A stretch of DNA of 64,000 nucleotides from Acidobacteriota bacterium (GCA_025463215.1 JAOBWF010000296.1:1-64000); one strand, 5' to 3'; shown: positions 17,336-27,049, counted from the first letter of the stretch. The notes: generated by a model from the sequence alone, not told the origin. Program-made: numbers and translations.

Positions 17336-18961
17336 CTATCGAGGGTTTCGACTTAGCCACTCCTCGGTAATGCGCAGTTCGGGAAGGTCGCGATCGGCGC
17401 CATGCCAGTACTGCCGCGCCAACGAGAACTCTGCGCGCGCGCGGCGGTGGTCGCCGGCGTGCACCGCGCAAAGTGCGGCGGCGTAATGAGTGCCGGCGAA
17501 CCAGCGATCGTGCCCGAACATTTGGCGGGCGACATTGGCGGCGAGCTCCCAATCGCCCACCTCGCGCGCCGTGCGCGCAATTGCCTGGAGTGTGAACAAC
17601 GCCTGGATCCACTCGTCGGGGCCGGTCTGGCGGCGAAGTGTCGTCACCACGCGGGCCAGCATCGCGCGACCCTTGTCCCTCTGCCCCGTCCTCAAGAAGA
17701 ACTCTCCTTGAAGCTCCTCGAAGGATGGCGTTACCAGGCCCGCCCCTTGTGAAATCCCCTTGAGCGTCCGCAGCGCCGTGTTGCTCCGGTCGGCCGCCTC
17801 GGCCAATCGGCCCGCGGAGAGCAAGGCCGCGCCCGTCAGGATGTGACCGGTGGTGGCGACGATCGGGGAGGGGTGCGCGATCATCGTGCCGGCCGCGGCG
17901 ATCGCTTCATCCCAGCGTCCTCGATCGATCAAGAACGCCGGCCACTCGCGCTTCGCGAACTCCTCGACGGTCAGCGGTGAGGCGATCGCAAACGCTTCCC
18001 GGAACCGCAGCTCCGCCGACTTCATCTGACCTACGTACTGAAAGGACGTCGCCATCAGATCGAGGTTGTGCTGATGGTGCCAGTCGGCGTCGATCGGAAT
18101 GCGCTCCGACCGAGCGTAGTCCGTTTCGAGAGCGTCGGCGGCGAGGAATTCGGCAATTGCCTCGTCGGCCCGTCCGACTCGACGAAGGTCGTGACCGTAC
18201 ATGTGCCGCGCGTGCGGCACTGCAGGCGCTAGCGTCGCGAACGCGCAGCCGTGCTGCAATGCCTCGTCGATCCTGCCGGCCGACTCGAGCGCGTGGGTCA
18301 GATAGTGATGAGCCGCCGGCGAGTCCGGGTCGATCGCGAGCACGCGTTCGAAATAGATCGTCGATCCGGCAGGTGCTCCCTGACCGCGATCGCCCGGAGA
18401 CGGCGACTCCGCCATGCCGCGCAACAACCACATTTCCGTGTCGCGCGGATAATGGACGATAGCTTCGTCGAGCCCGCGACGGTACATGGTGAGACGACCG
18501 GGATCGCGCGGATGGGCGATCGCATCCAGTTCTAGGCCGCGAAGAGTGATGCGCAGCCGCTCGCGGTCGCTCGACTCCTTCGCCAGCTCTCGCGCGCGCT
18601 CGAGCGCCGAACCCGCCTCGGCCGGCCGATTCAGCTCTCCTTCGGCGTAGCTGAGTCCGAGCTGCGCCATCGCGAGCCGTGAGTCGATGCGCAACGCCTG
18701 GTGAAATGATCGCGCCGCTTCAATCCAGACAAACGCGTGCAGGTACGCAAGGCCTTGATCGTAGAACGCCTGCGCCTCGCCGGACGTGGTCGAGACCGCC
18801 TCGTGCACCGCTCCCATCCCGTGCCGAAGCGGCACAGGCCGATCCAGGAGATCCACCGGCAGCGTCTGCCGTTCGGAAGAACCGTGCGCGTGCTGCGCGC
18901 TGGCAGGAACGAGGACAAGACAGGACAGCAGCGCCGCAAGCGCCGGGCGCGCCCCGATCAC
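17336..18961 (-). CDS. Exported tetratricopeptide-repeat protein
   Basis: 541 residues from a GTG that overlaps the cupin stop (GTGA at 18958-18961). Signal peptide MIGARPALAALLSCLVLVPA then AQHAHGSS. Repeated helix pairs of the TPR type run through most of the protein (QAFYDQGLAYLHAFVWIEAA, SRLAMAQLGLSYAEGELNRP, AAHHYLTHALESAGRIDEA, TGHILTGAALLSAGRLAEA). It probably works in the periplasm as a scaffold. As the last gene of the TonB receptor-cupin-TPR string, downstream of a PQQ dehydrogenase, it may organise or mature these proteins. No catalytic motif is seen. Confidence 0.88.
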   Translation of the reverse strand: MIGARPALAALLSCLVLVPASAQHAHGSSERQTLPVDLLDRPVPLRHGMGAVHEAVSTTSGEAQAFYDQGLAYLHAFVWIEAARSFHQALRIDSRLAMAQLGLSYAEGELNRPAEAGSALERARELAKESSDRERLRITLRGLELDAIAHPRDPGRLTMYRRGLDEAIVHYPRDTEMWLLRGMAESPSPGDRGQGAPAGSTIYFERVLAIDPDSPAAHHYLTHALESAGRIDEALQHGCAFATLAPAVPHARHMYGHDLRRVGRADEAIAEFLAADALETDYARSERIPIDADWHHQHNLDLMATSFQYVGQMKSAELRFREAFAIASPLTVEEFAKREWPAFLIDRGRWDEAIAAAGTMIAHPSPIVATTGHILTGAALLSAGRLAEAADRSNTALRTLKGISQGAGLVTPSFEELQGEFFLRTGQRDKGRAMLARVVTTLRRQTGPDEWIQALFTLQAIARTAREVGDWELAANVARQMFGHDRWFAGTHYAAALCAVHAGDHRRARAEFSLARQYWHGADRDLPELRITEEWLSRNPR

Positions 18962-19470
18962 TTCAGCGCCACCACACGAGCCGGATCGATCCGGACGACC
19001 AGAATCGTCAGCGTCTCTTCGACGTCGGAAAACCCGTGGGGCGTGCCAGCGGGGATGATCACTAGATCGCCCTTGGTCAGCCGTCGCCGTAGACCACCGT
19101 CGATCCCATTTCCGGCGACGCCGGGCCCGTTCATCTGCGCCACCACTTCGGTGACGTTCCGGCGGCGCTGTGGGTTCACGATCGCACCGCCGGTCACGAT
19201 CGTCCCGACCCCCTCGAGAATTTCGTAGACTTCGGTGACCTGATCGTGGGACGAGGCGGCGGACAACCGCTCGCCCTTCTCGCGGTAGACGATGCCGATG
19301 CCGACGTGGTGTCCGCCCGCATCGACGGTACGGATTTCTGTGTCGCTGATCTTGTTGGCGATCGAACGGGCTGCGGTCGCCTCAATTTCTGCGGCGGTGA
19401 TCGCCGTCGCCGGGAGCGGTGCCGCGGCGATCACCTGGGCGAACGCGAGCCACGCAAGCACGGTCACCAC
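18958..19470 (-). CDS. Secreted cupin-domain protein
   Basis: 170 residues from a GTG inside the end of the TonB receptor gene, so translation is coupled. A short signal peptide (VLAWLAFAQVIAAAPLPA) precedes a single cupin barrel. Metal-site elements are visible: HDQVTEVYEILEGVGTIVTG (motif 1 His and Glu) and KGDLVIIPAGTPHGFSDVEE (motif 2 His). Cupins of this kind bind a metal and may be small dioxygenases, isomerases or sensors. Its position after a TonB receptor and PQQ dehydrogenase suggests it acts on the same imported or oxidised substrate in the periplasm. Confidence 0.9.
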   Translation of the reverse strand: MVTVLAWLAFAQVIAAAPLPATAITAAEIEATAARSIANKISDTEIRTVDAGGHHVGIGIVYREKGERLSAASSHDQVTEVYEILEGVGTIVTGGAIVNPQRRRNVTEVVAQMNGPGVAGNGIDGGLRRRLTKGDLVIIPAGTPHGFSDVEETLTILVVRIDPARVVALK

Positions 19471-22400
19471 TTCACTTGCATCTCCAGCCTAAGCAGGCGC
19501 GGCTGCAGCACGGTCGACGGCTGCAGATACGACGAGGTCAAGTAGTTCATCGACCGCACAGCGTACGCCGCGTGGTTATTGAACGCGTTGAACAGCGAAA
19601 TGCCCGGCTCCAGGCGCAGTTTGCCGATCGCCACGTTCTTGCGCAGCGTCACGTCCATCTGCTTCACGCGATCGGAGAACTCCGTTCCCGGCGGAATCAG
19701 CGGCACCGACAATGACGCAACGGTCATCCCCGGATCGACGAGCGCTCCAGGCGTGCACGCGCCCAGACAATTCGCCGGGTACCGCGTCGTCGGCGTAATC
19801 AACCAGGCCGAGCCGGCGGTTGCCGTCCCATAGGTGTACTTGTACGTGGTGTACGAGGCGCCGAGCTGCAGCCCATACCTCAGCGGCATCGATCCCGCCA
19901 GCTTGAACTGCGGGTTCCAAGGAATGCCGTTTTGCGTCTGATCGCAATACAGCAGCATGTTCGGGTTGGTGAATCCATCGCACTGCACGACGGTGGTACG
20001 ATCGGTCGCCGTGCCGCCGAAAAGGGTCGCGCCGCCTGGGAACCGCGCATTGAACGCGATCTCGATCGCGTTGTTCCAGCGCCTCCCTTGCGGATCGGTG
20101 GTGTTGAGATTCAGCACGGCGCTCTGTTTGGCCGCGCTGACGTTGTAGACCGCGATCGGGCTCCCGGTAATCGGGTTGGCGATCGTCGTCAACGTGTAGT
20201 CGCTGAAACTCTGCAGCGTGTTTTGCGTGAGCGCCAGAGCATAGAAATTCGTTCGTACCCAGTTGGCGGTCACCGACACACGCGGCAGCAGTTCGTGCTG
20301 GATTCCGATGTTGTACATCACTTCGTAGGGGCGCTGCACGTTCGGATCGACCTGCGCCGTGCCGCACGGGGTCACGCCTGGCGTCGCAATTGTCGAGCAG
20401 CCAGGCGTAATCAGACCGAAGTTCTTCGGCAGCTGCGCGTAGTTGATCTCGCAGCCGGCGGTGTTGAACGTGCAGCCCGGCGACTGCTGAATGACGTCGT
20501 CGCCGTTCAGATCGCGCCACGTGACAGTGGCCGATTGCAGGCGCATCGGGTTCAGTGCCGCCGCGACACCGTTGGTCGCGGACAGCTCGTACTTGTTGAC
20601 GCTGAACTTCACCGCCGTCTTCGCATTGCCGCGCAGATCGTAGACGATGCCGAGACGGGGAGCCCAGGTCTTCCAGATCGGCATGTCCTGAGGACCGAAC
20701 GAACGATCCGGGACGTAGACTCCGGCCGTCGAGCTTTCGGCCGCGATCGACGAGTGGAAGTATTCCCACCGCATCCCATAGTTGATGGTCAGGCGGCGTA
20801 CCGTCCAGGTGTCCTGTGCGTAGAGGCCCCATTGTGCGTTCATCGTGAAGCGATCCCGCTCGGGCGTGTTGTAGATCGCGGCCGATGTCGGCACACCGTT
20901 CTGATAGATCTGGCCGACCGCGCCGTTCAACGTCGTGCCCTGTTCGAGGAATCCCCACGTGTCCTGCGCCCCGAACTTCATCGTATGGGAACCGCTCACG
21001 TAAGACGCCGACGACGAGAAGAAGCGGCGCACCGGAATCAAATAGTAGTTGCCGCCCGGGGCGGCATTGGTGACGGTGCCGAGTGACGTGTCCATGTGGT
21101 ACGCAGCCGCGAACCATGGCAGCGTGCCGTACGGAGGCTCGACGCCCGGTTGATACGTCGTGTGCCGCTGCGCGCGGTACTCACCGTATCCCGCTTCGAA
21201 CAGGAGCCGGTTCGACACGGTGGACGTCCATTTGCCCTGCAGCTGCTGATACAGCTTCGATGGCTCCCACACGCGCGAGGCCTTGACCGGGTCGTAGCCC
21301 GCCAGCATGTCGTGCCCTTCGTACTTGTTCACCCGATCGATATAGGCGGTGAACTTATTGCGTGGCGACAGTTGCGTCGTCAAACGGATCGACGCATTCT
21401 CCACGTACTGATCGAGGACACCCTGGGTGCCGTCGGGATAGAACGTGTCGGCGACGGCGGTGTTCGCGCTGATCTTACGCGCCGCGGCGAACCACCACAC
21501 GCGATCCTTCACGATCTTTCCGCCCAGGCCGCCTTCGAGGTCGTAGAGCCCATCGAGCGAATCGCCCTTGGTCAACCCGCGCGCGATCAAATCCGGCGAA
21601 ATGCTCGCCGCCTGCCACGTGTGCCGGCTGCCGTAAGCGTTCATCGAGCCGTGCAGATCGTTGCCGCCCTGACGAGGCACCATGTTCTGGCGGACGCCGC
21701 CAGTCGAGACGTCGGCGCCAGAGGTGGTGGTTTGGAAGACCATCTCCTCGTAGGACTGCGTGTTGGTGTACGCCTGGGTCGAGCCGTTCCCGCACATGCC
21801 GTTCAGCTGAATGCCGTCGAGCGTCACCGTGGTCTCCTGTCCGGCGTTGCCGTGGAGCAGCATCCCGACCTGGTTCATCGCGTGCGCGCCACCGACGTCC
21901 GGCTGCGCATTCGTCACACCGGTGACCAGCTGTCCGTACGACTGCGCGGTCCGGCCGGTCGGAATTGCGTCAAGGATCTCGCGACTCATCACCTGCCCCT
22001 TCGCTGCGCTCTGCACGTCAACGACGGGCGACGCGCCGGAGACGGTGACCGTCTCCTCGAGCTCGCCGACCCGCAAATCGGCATTCACCGTCGCCGTGAA
22101 GTCGGTCGGCAGCTCGATCGCATTGCGCCGCACCGTCGAGAAGCCCTGGAGCGAAACCGTGATGCTATACACGCCGGGTCTCAGGTCCCGGATCTGATAC
22201 GCGCCGCGATCGTCGGTGGTGACCGACCGGATTTTCTCGATCAGCTGCGGGCTGGCGACTTCCACCGTGGCGCCGGGAATCACCGCGCCGGTCGTATCTT
22301 TCACCACTCCGACAATGGCGCTCTGCGCACGGGCAATGCTCGGACAGAACGCGAGGCACATCAGCGCGACGACGAACGACTTTCCTATCAGTCTGCGCAT
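19464..22400 (-). CDS. TonB-dependent receptor with carboxypeptidase-regulatory domain (copy A)
   Basis: 978 residues from the ATG at 22400, chosen for the GGAGGAG site and the following signal peptide (MRRLIGKSFVVALMCLAFCP...ARA). Residues about 25-110 are a carboxypeptidase-regulatory-like beta-sandwich (IVGVVKDTTGAVIPGATVEV). A plug follows (ETVTVSGASPVVDVQS, VTLDGIQLNGMCGNGSTQAY), then a large barrel ending LRLEMQVKW. It is a close relative of the receptor at 29060-31993, sharing domain order, the LDGIQLNGMCGNG motif and the barrel end. It lies 69 bases after the PQQ dehydrogenase at 22470 and overlaps the cupin gene. It would bring large substrates or cofactors into the periplasm. Confidence 0.94.
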   Translation of the reverse strand: MRRLIGKSFVVALMCLAFCPSIARAQSAIVGVVKDTTGAVIPGATVEVASPQLIEKIRSVTTDDRGAYQIRDLRPGVYSITVSLQGFSTVRRNAIELPTDFTATVNADLRVGELEETVTVSGASPVVDVQSAAKGQVMSREILDAIPTGRTAQSYGQLVTGVTNAQPDVGGAHAMNQVGMLLHGNAGQETTVTLDGIQLNGMCGNGSTQAYTNTQSYEEMVFQTTTSGADVSTGGVRQNMVPRQGGNDLHGSMNAYGSRHTWQAASISPDLIARGLTKGDSLDGLYDLEGGLGGKIVKDRVWWFAAARKISANTAVADTFYPDGTQGVLDQYVENASIRLTTQLSPRNKFTAYIDRVNKYEGHDMLAGYDPVKASRVWEPSKLYQQLQGKWTSTVSNRLLFEAGYGEYRAQRHTTYQPGVEPPYGTLPWFAAAYHMDTSLGTVTNAAPGGNYYLIPVRRFFSSSASYVSGSHTMKFGAQDTWGFLEQGTTLNGAVGQIYQNGVPTSAAIYNTPERDRFTMNAQWGLYAQDTWTVRRLTINYGMRWEYFHSSIAAESSTAGVYVPDRSFGPQDMPIWKTWAPRLGIVYDLRGNAKTAVKFSVNKYELSATNGVAAALNPMRLQSATVTWRDLNGDDVIQQSPGCTFNTAGCEINYAQLPKNFGLITPGCSTIATPGVTPCGTAQVDPNVQRPYEVMYNIGIQHELLPRVSVTANWVRTNFYALALTQNTLQSFSDYTLTTIANPITGSPIAVYNVSAAKQSAVLNLNTTDPQGRRWNNAIEIAFNARFPGGATLFGGTATDRTTVVQCDGFTNPNMLLYCDQTQNGIPWNPQFKLAGSMPLRYGLQLGASYTTYKYTYGTATAGSAWLITPTTRYPANCLGACTPGALVDPGMTVASLSVPLIPPGTEFSDRVKQMDVTLRKNVAIGKLRLEPGISLFNAFNNHAAYAVRSMNYLTSSYLQPSTVLQPRLLRLEMQVKW

Positions 22401-22469
22401 ACAGCTCCTCCTCCGGAGCAACCGCGATCGGTCGCTTGCTGCACGATCCTGGACAGGTCTCATAGAGCG

Positions 22470-24398
22470 TTACGGCGTGCCGCCGCGGCCGCCGCCGAGC
22501 GCGAAAGCGACCAGCGCGTTGTCCGCGCCGGTGCCGGTCGCCATGACAATGAATTGCTTGCCCGACGCGGTGCGGTAAGTCATCGGGTTGGCGTTGTTGG
22601 TGTACGGCACGTTGCCGCGCCAGACTTCGCTGCCGGTCAGCGTGTCGAAAGCGTAGAGGTAGCCGTCACCGCCGCCGATGAACACTAGGCCGCTCTTGGT
22701 CACCATCGCCCCGCCGCGGCTGTTGGGGGATCCGAGACGATCGGGCAGGACGACCCCTTTCAGCAGCGGGTTGTTACGCAGCGACGGGCTGCCCTCGCCG
22801 AGTGGCACCTTCCACGCGATCGTCCCCTTGCTCAGATCGAGCGCCGTCAATACCGCGTACGGCGGCGAATTGAGCGGAAGCCCGCGAAGGGTCATCTCTT
22901 CGGCGCCACGCGCGAACATGTTGGAGTACTCGGGATCGACCAGCGCGTCGGTGCCATCGTTCTTCGCGACGCGATTGCGGCCGATCGAGTGCGCCGCGCG
23001 CACGAAGAGGTAACCGCTCCCCGGATCGAACGCGGCGCCTCCCCAGCTCGCGCCGCCGCCCTGCGACGGGCTTTGCAGCGTGCCTTCAAGCGACGGTGGC
23101 GTGTAGAGCGGGCCAAGGCGGTACTTCTTCATCTCCGCCTGCGCCATCGCCTTGATCTCCGGCGTCAGATTGTTCGCGTCCTCGAGCGTGACGCCCTGGT
23201 CGACAAACGCCGGCGGCTTGCTCGGGATCGGCTGCGTCGCGTACGGCTGCTCGCCGGGCACGTTGCTGTCACTCGGAACCGGCTTCTCGACGATTGGCCA
23301 CACCGGTTTGCCGGTCACTCGATCGAACACATACGCGAAGCCCTGCTTGGTAACCTGGGCGATCGCGTCGATCTTCCGGCCGTTCACGGTGATCGTCGCC
23401 AGCACCGGTGGCGCGGGATTGTCATAGTCCCACAGCCCGTGGTGGACTTCCTGGAAGTACCACTTCATCCTCCCGGTCGCGACGTCGAGGCAAACGACCG
23501 ACTCCGCGAATAGGTTGGCGCCTTTGCGATCGCCGCCGTAGTAGTCGCTGCTCGGCGTCGTGGTCGGCAGATAGAGCAGCCCGCGCGCCTCGTCGAGCGC
23601 CATCGGCGCCCACACGTTGCCGTGGCCGTTCTTCTTCCACGACTCGTCGTCCCACGACTTGGCGCCGGCATCGCGCTCCGACATCGGGATCACCGCGAAG
23701 ACCCACTCGCGCTTGCCGGTCCGCGCGTTGATGGCCTGGACCTGTCCGACCGGATCGGCGGACTGGACACGATCGGGGACCTGGCTGCCCATGATCACGA
23801 GGTCTTTGTAGATGATCGGCGGCGAGCTCTGCGTCACATGCGTGAAGTCCGAGACGCGCTGGAGACCGTCGGTGAGCGAGACCGCGCCGTTGTTGCCGAA
23901 CGAGGCGACCGGCCTGCCGGTCTTGGCGTCGAGCGAGAACAGCCGGTGCCGGCTGTTCAGGAATATGCGCAGCTTGTCGCCGTCGCGCCAGAACGCCGTT
24001 CCGCGCAGCTTCCAGCCGCTGCCGGAGAGCACCTGTCCGAGCTTGTAGGCCTCTCCATCAAAGCGCCATAGCTCTTTGCCCGTTTCGGCGTCGAGCGCGG
24101 CGATGCTGTTGTACGGTGTCGTCACGTAGAGGACACCGTCGATCATCAACGGCGTGCTCTCGAAGAAGCCCGGGACCGTGCCGTAATCCGGCAGCGGCGT
24201 TTCCCAGTGCTTCCACTGCCATGCGACGTGCAGCTGCGACAGGTTGTCCTTATTGATGTCGGTGAGCGCCGAGTACTTCATTCCGCCCTGATCGCCACCG
24301 TAATAGGGCCACTCGACCTGCTTGGGCGGTTCGGCCACGGCCGCAGCCAGCCACGAGCCGGTGACAACAACTGCCAGAACCGACAACACCTGCTTCAT
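22470..24398 (-). CDS. PQQ-dependent dehydrogenase, glucose/alcohol dehydrogenase type
   Basis: 642 residues from the ATG at 24398 (GAGAGG 8 bases upstream); signal peptide MKQVLSVLAVVVTGSWLAAA. It is an eight-bladed quinoprotein propeller with W-type blade motifs (YNSIAALDAETGKELWRFDG, VQAINARTGKREWVF, LYAFDTLTGSEVWRG). The active-site region reads VHHGLWDYDNPAPP (residues 318-331), as in membrane glucose-dehydrogenase-like enzymes, whose substrates are sugars or cyclic alcohols. There is no CxxCH, so electrons must leave through a separate carrier. The gene leads the string dehydrogenase, TonB receptor, cupin, TPR and is divergent from the sensor kinase at 24726. PQQ biosynthesis genes are not in the window. 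Confidence 0.94.
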   Translation of the reverse strand: MKQVLSVLAVVVTGSWLAAAVAEPPKQVEWPYYGGDQGGMKYSALTDINKDNLSQLHVAWQWKHWETPLPDYGTVPGFFESTPLMIDGVLYVTTPYNSIAALDAETGKELWRFDGEAYKLGQVLSGSGWKLRGTAFWRDGDKLRIFLNSRHRLFSLDAKTGRPVASFGNNGAVSLTDGLQRVSDFTHVTQSSPPIIYKDLVIMGSQVPDRVQSADPVGQVQAINARTGKREWVFAVIPMSERDAGAKSWDDESWKKNGHGNVWAPMALDEARGLLYLPTTTPSSDYYGGDRKGANLFAESVVCLDVATGRMKWYFQEVHHGLWDYDNPAPPVLATITVNGRKIDAIAQVTKQGFAYVFDRVTGKPVWPIVEKPVPSDSNVPGEQPYATQPIPSKPPAFVDQGVTLEDANNLTPEIKAMAQAEMKKYRLGPLYTPPSLEGTLQSPSQGGGASWGGAAFDPGSGYLFVRAAHSIGRNRVAKNDGTDALVDPEYSNMFARGAEEMTLRGLPLNSPPYAVLTALDLSKGTIAWKVPLGEGSPSLRNNPLLKGVVLPDRLGSPNSRGGAMVTKSGLVFIGGGDGYLYAFDTLTGSEVWRGNVPYTNNANPMTYRTASGKQFIVMATGTGADNALVAFALGGGRGGTP

Positions 24399-24407
24399 CA
24401 CCGGCAC

Positions 24408-24725
24408 CTCTCGCTCGTTAACTGAACTGCGGTCGAGAGCGTCTTCATTGGGACAAATAAGTCGGTGTCAAGAAACAAATTCGTCGGCATCCGCGTGATG
24501 TATAGAGGACCCACCCGCAGACTGCAACCGTTGTGGGACGAATGGCAGTCGGCAGGGGCCAACGGCAATTGCCGGGTACACGTGCTCGTGGATGGTGACG
24601 CTGTCGTCTCGACATAGTCACCGTCGTGTCACGTCACGCGCGTGCAGTGACGTCCGATTACCCAGGAGGAGGACGAAAACCAGAGTTGTCAGCGACCAGG
24701 GTGATCGGTAGAATGCCGCCTACCC
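24408..24725. promoter_or_regulatory. Divergent control region, quinoprotein string and LytS-type kinase
   Basis: Promoters for both directions should be here. A perfect inverted repeat, ACGTCAC (24631-24637) and GTGACGT (24647-24653), sits about 75 bases before the kinase start. Further GTCAC copies are at 24617 and 24628, giving a cluster of repeats that could bind the LytTR regulator encoded next door or another factor. A GGAGGAGG run (24663-24671) has no gene start right after it. The repeats are seen directly; their binding partner is inference. Confidence 0.45.
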
Positions 24726-25919
24726 GTGTCTAGGGTTACGGCTTTTCCAGCCGAGCACCTCCACGTACCGGCCGCTCGCGACACCTCAGTCGCGCTCAAG
24801 GTGCGCCCGGTCGATTCGACGGCATCGCCGCGGAGCGCCGTCGAGCGGCTCGCGCTGTGGGCGGTGGCGGTCCCGTTGGGACTGCTCGACGGGCTGCATT
24901 GGTATCTGCAGACGCCGCCGGTCAATCCCGCGGTCGTCGTGCTCCATGTCCTCGTCGCGTGGACGCTGTATCCCGCGCTGGTGCCGTTCGCGCAATCGGT
25001 CACCCGCCGCTTCCCGCTGGACACGGCCGCGTGGCCGCGCGCTGTTCCAGTGCACCTGCTGGCAGCGGTGGCGTTTCAGTACGTCCACCTGCAAATCACG
25101 CACTTTCTGCTGGTGATGGTGGTGCGGCCCATCTTTTTCCCTGGCGCGACGACTGCGCGCTACTACTTTCCCGGTCTGCCACCGCAGCACCTGCGCGAAT
25201 ACCCGATCGATCTGCTCGCCTACTGGATCATCGTCGGTTTCTTTTACGCGGCGCACTATCGCTCCGAGCTGCACCAACGGGAAGTCGGTGCGGCACGGCT
25301 CGAAACCAGCCTGGCTGAGGCGCGTCTCGAGCTGCTGCGGCGCCAGCTCAGCCCGCACTTCCTCTTCAACACGCTGAACACCATCTCGGTGCTGGCACAA
25401 AACGGCAATCAGACCGCCTTTCTTGAAACCCTGTCCCGGTTGAGTAACCTGCTCCGCGTCGCGCTAGACGAGACGCAGCCGCAAATCGTCCTGCTCTCGG
25501 ACGAGCTGAAATTTCTCGAGGGCTATATCGCTATCCAGCAGATCCGCTTCGCCGATCGCCTGCACGTGCAGCTCAATGTCGAGAAGGTCTCGCGGCGCGG
25601 CCTGGTACCGTTCATGATCCTGCAGCCCTTGGTCGAGAACTCGATCGAGCACGGGTTCTCGGCGCTGACCTCCAGCACGGTGGTGATTATCGAAACGACC
25701 GTGAAACGCTCGACGCTCATTCTGCGCGTCAACGACAGCGGACCGGGATTCACCAACGCGCCGGGGCCGCGCCACGACCGCATCGGCCTCGCCAACACCG
25801 CGTCGCGCCTGCACCAGCTGTACGGCGACCGCCAGACGATCGAGTACGGACATTCTCCTGACGGCGGCGCATCGGTCACGATCTCCATTCCATTTGAGCA
25901 GGCGAGCGACCGCGACTGA
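24726..25919 (+). CDS. LytS/YehU-type sensor histidine kinase
   Basis: 397 residues from a GTG. The N-terminal 45 residues are soluble; then four to five membrane helices (about 45-200: LALWAVAVPLGLLDGLHW, VLHVLVAWTLYPALVPF, AVPVHLLAAVAFQYVHLQI, IDLLAYWIIVGFFYAAHY). A short coiled coil (ETSLAEARLELLRRQ) leads to the His_kinase box QLSPHFLFNTLN with the phospho-acceptor His. The ATPase domain shows LQPLVENSIEHGF and NDSGPGF. Such kinases pair with LytTR regulators; one follows 14 bases downstream. The pair is placed between two PQQ dehydrogenase/TonB modules, which it probably controls. Confidence 0.94.
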   Translation: MSRVTAFPAEHLHVPAARDTSVALKVRPVDSTASPRSAVERLALWAVAVPLGLLDGLHWYLQTPPVNPAVVVLHVLVAWTLYPALVPFAQSVTRRFPLDTAAWPRAVPVHLLAAVAFQYVHLQITHFLLVMVVRPIFFPGATTARYYFPGLPPQHLREYPIDLLAYWIIVGFFYAAHYRSELHQREVGAARLETSLAEARLELLRRQLSPHFLFNTLNTISVLAQNGNQTAFLETLSRLSNLLRVALDETQPQIVLLSDELKFLEGYIAIQQIRFADRLHVQLNVEKVSRRGLVPFMILQPLVENSIEHGFSALTSSTVVIIETTVKRSTLILRVNDSGPGFTNAPGPRHDRIGLANTASRLHQLYGDRQTIEYGHSPDGGASVTISIPFEQASDRD

Positions 25920-25933
25920 ATCCGGGAGGAACA

Positions 25934-26725
25934 GTGATTAACACTCTCATCGTTGATGACGAGCCGTTGGCCCGCGAAGGGATCCGGCTGGCCTTGAAAG
26001 GCGAGGCCGACGTGCGCATCGTGGGAGAGGCCGCCGACGGCGAGGCCGCTTTGAACGCGATGGAGAAACTGGCGCCCGATCTTATGTTCCTCGATATCCG
26101 GATGCCAGGGTTGAACGGCTTCGACGTGCTGGCACGCGCCAGCCACAGCCACACCCGTATGCCGGTGATCGTGTTCGTGACCGCGTTCGATCGTTATGCG
26201 GTCAAGGCGTTCGAAGCGAACGCGCTCGACTACCTGCTGAAACCGGTCGAGCCACAGCGGCTCAGGGCGGCGGTCGAGCGGACGCGGGCCGAGCTGGCGA
26301 AACAGGAAATCATCAAGGACGCGAAGCGGCGCGCCATGGATCTGCAGAGTGTCGAAGAGCGGCCTGTGGCGCCGCGATCCAGCGAGCCGCTCGCGCGAGC
26401 CGAGTATCTCGACCGCGTCGCTGTCCGCGTCCGCGATCGGTTCCTGCTGATCAAGATGAACGACGTTGACTGGATCGAGTCGGCCGCCAACTACGTGCAG
26501 CTGCACTCGCGGTCCCGATCGTTCCTGCTGAGAATGACGATGGGCGAGCTCGAAGCAAAGTTGGACCCGCACCGTTTCTCGCGCATCCATCGATCGACGA
26601 TCGTGAATATCGATCGGCTCGTGGAGGTCAAGCCGTCGCTGCACGGCGATTTCGACGTCGTGCTGCAGGACGGCACGACGCTGCGCATGAGCCGCGGTTA
26701 CCGCGAGGCGCTGCTGCCGCGATAA
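25934..26725 (+). CDS. LytTR-family response regulator
   Basis: 263 residues from a GTG with GGGAGGA upstream. Residues 1-120 are a receiver: acidic pair in LIVDDEPLAREG, phospho-Asp 54 in MFLDIRMPG and Lys 103 in LDYLLKPV. Residues about 160-260 are a LytTR DNA-binding domain (RFLLIKMNDVDWIESAANYV, FSRIHRSTIVNIDRLVEVKP and GTTLRMSRGYREALL). The linker has a proline/arginine stretch. It is the partner of the kinase 14 bases upstream. LytTR proteins bind spaced direct repeats; GTCAC/GTGAC repeats occur in both flanking promoter regions. Confidence 0.95.
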   Translation: MINTLIVDDEPLAREGIRLALKGEADVRIVGEAADGEAALNAMEKLAPDLMFLDIRMPGLNGFDVLARASHSHTRMPVIVFVTAFDRYAVKAFEANALDYLLKPVEPQRLRAAVERTRAELAKQEIIKDAKRRAMDLQSVEERPVAPRSSEPLARAEYLDRVAVRVRDRFLLIKMNDVDWIESAANYVQLHSRSRSFLLRMTMGELEAKLDPHRFSRIHRSTIVNIDRLVEVKPSLHGDFDVVLQDGTTLRMSRGYREALLPR

Positions 26726-26746
26726 TCTAGACTACTGAGCCGGCTT

Positions 26747-27049
26747 CTATTTCGCGGCGCTCAGCGCCTTCAGGTACGCGAACACCTGCTTGACTTCGTC
26801 GTCGCCCATCGACGCCTTGGATACCGGCGGCATCTCGCCGCCGCCTTCGCGGACGCGCGCGACGAACTCATCGACCTCCATGTCGATCGGCACGAGGCGC
26901 GGAGCCGCATCGCCCCGCCCCTCGTCGCCGTGACAGGTTGCGCAGACGCGATCGAACGGCGCTTTTCCGGCCGGCGGCTGGGCCTGGCCGGACATCATCA
27001 CCGCGGAGGTTAGCAGCGTCGCAGCAATACCGAGCGTGAAGGCGCGCAT
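26747..27049 (-). CDS. Small c-type cytochrome
   Basis: 100 residues from the ATG at 27049. Signal peptide MRAFTLGIAATLLTSAVMMS, then one haem site CATCHGDEGRG and the distal Met region GEMPPVSKASMGDDEVKQVF. It is a class I monohaem cytochrome, soluble in the periplasm. It lies 91 bases after the PQQ alcohol dehydrogenase on the same strand, and since that enzyme has no fused haem domain, this protein is its likely electron acceptor. It converges with the LytTR gene. Confidence 0.93.
   Translation of the reverse strand: MRAFTLGIAATLLTSAVMMSGQAQPPAGKAPFDRVCATCHGDEGRGDAAPRLVPIDMEVDEFVARVREGGGEMPPVSKASMGDDEVKQVFAYLKALSAAK

Noticed and set aside
19932-22688. Long open frames on the plus strand opposite TonB copy A (19932-21086, 21096-22688)
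   Set aside because: They are Arg-rich mirror frames of a GC-rich gene, with no domain, signal or ribosome site. The minus-strand receptor explains the region fully.
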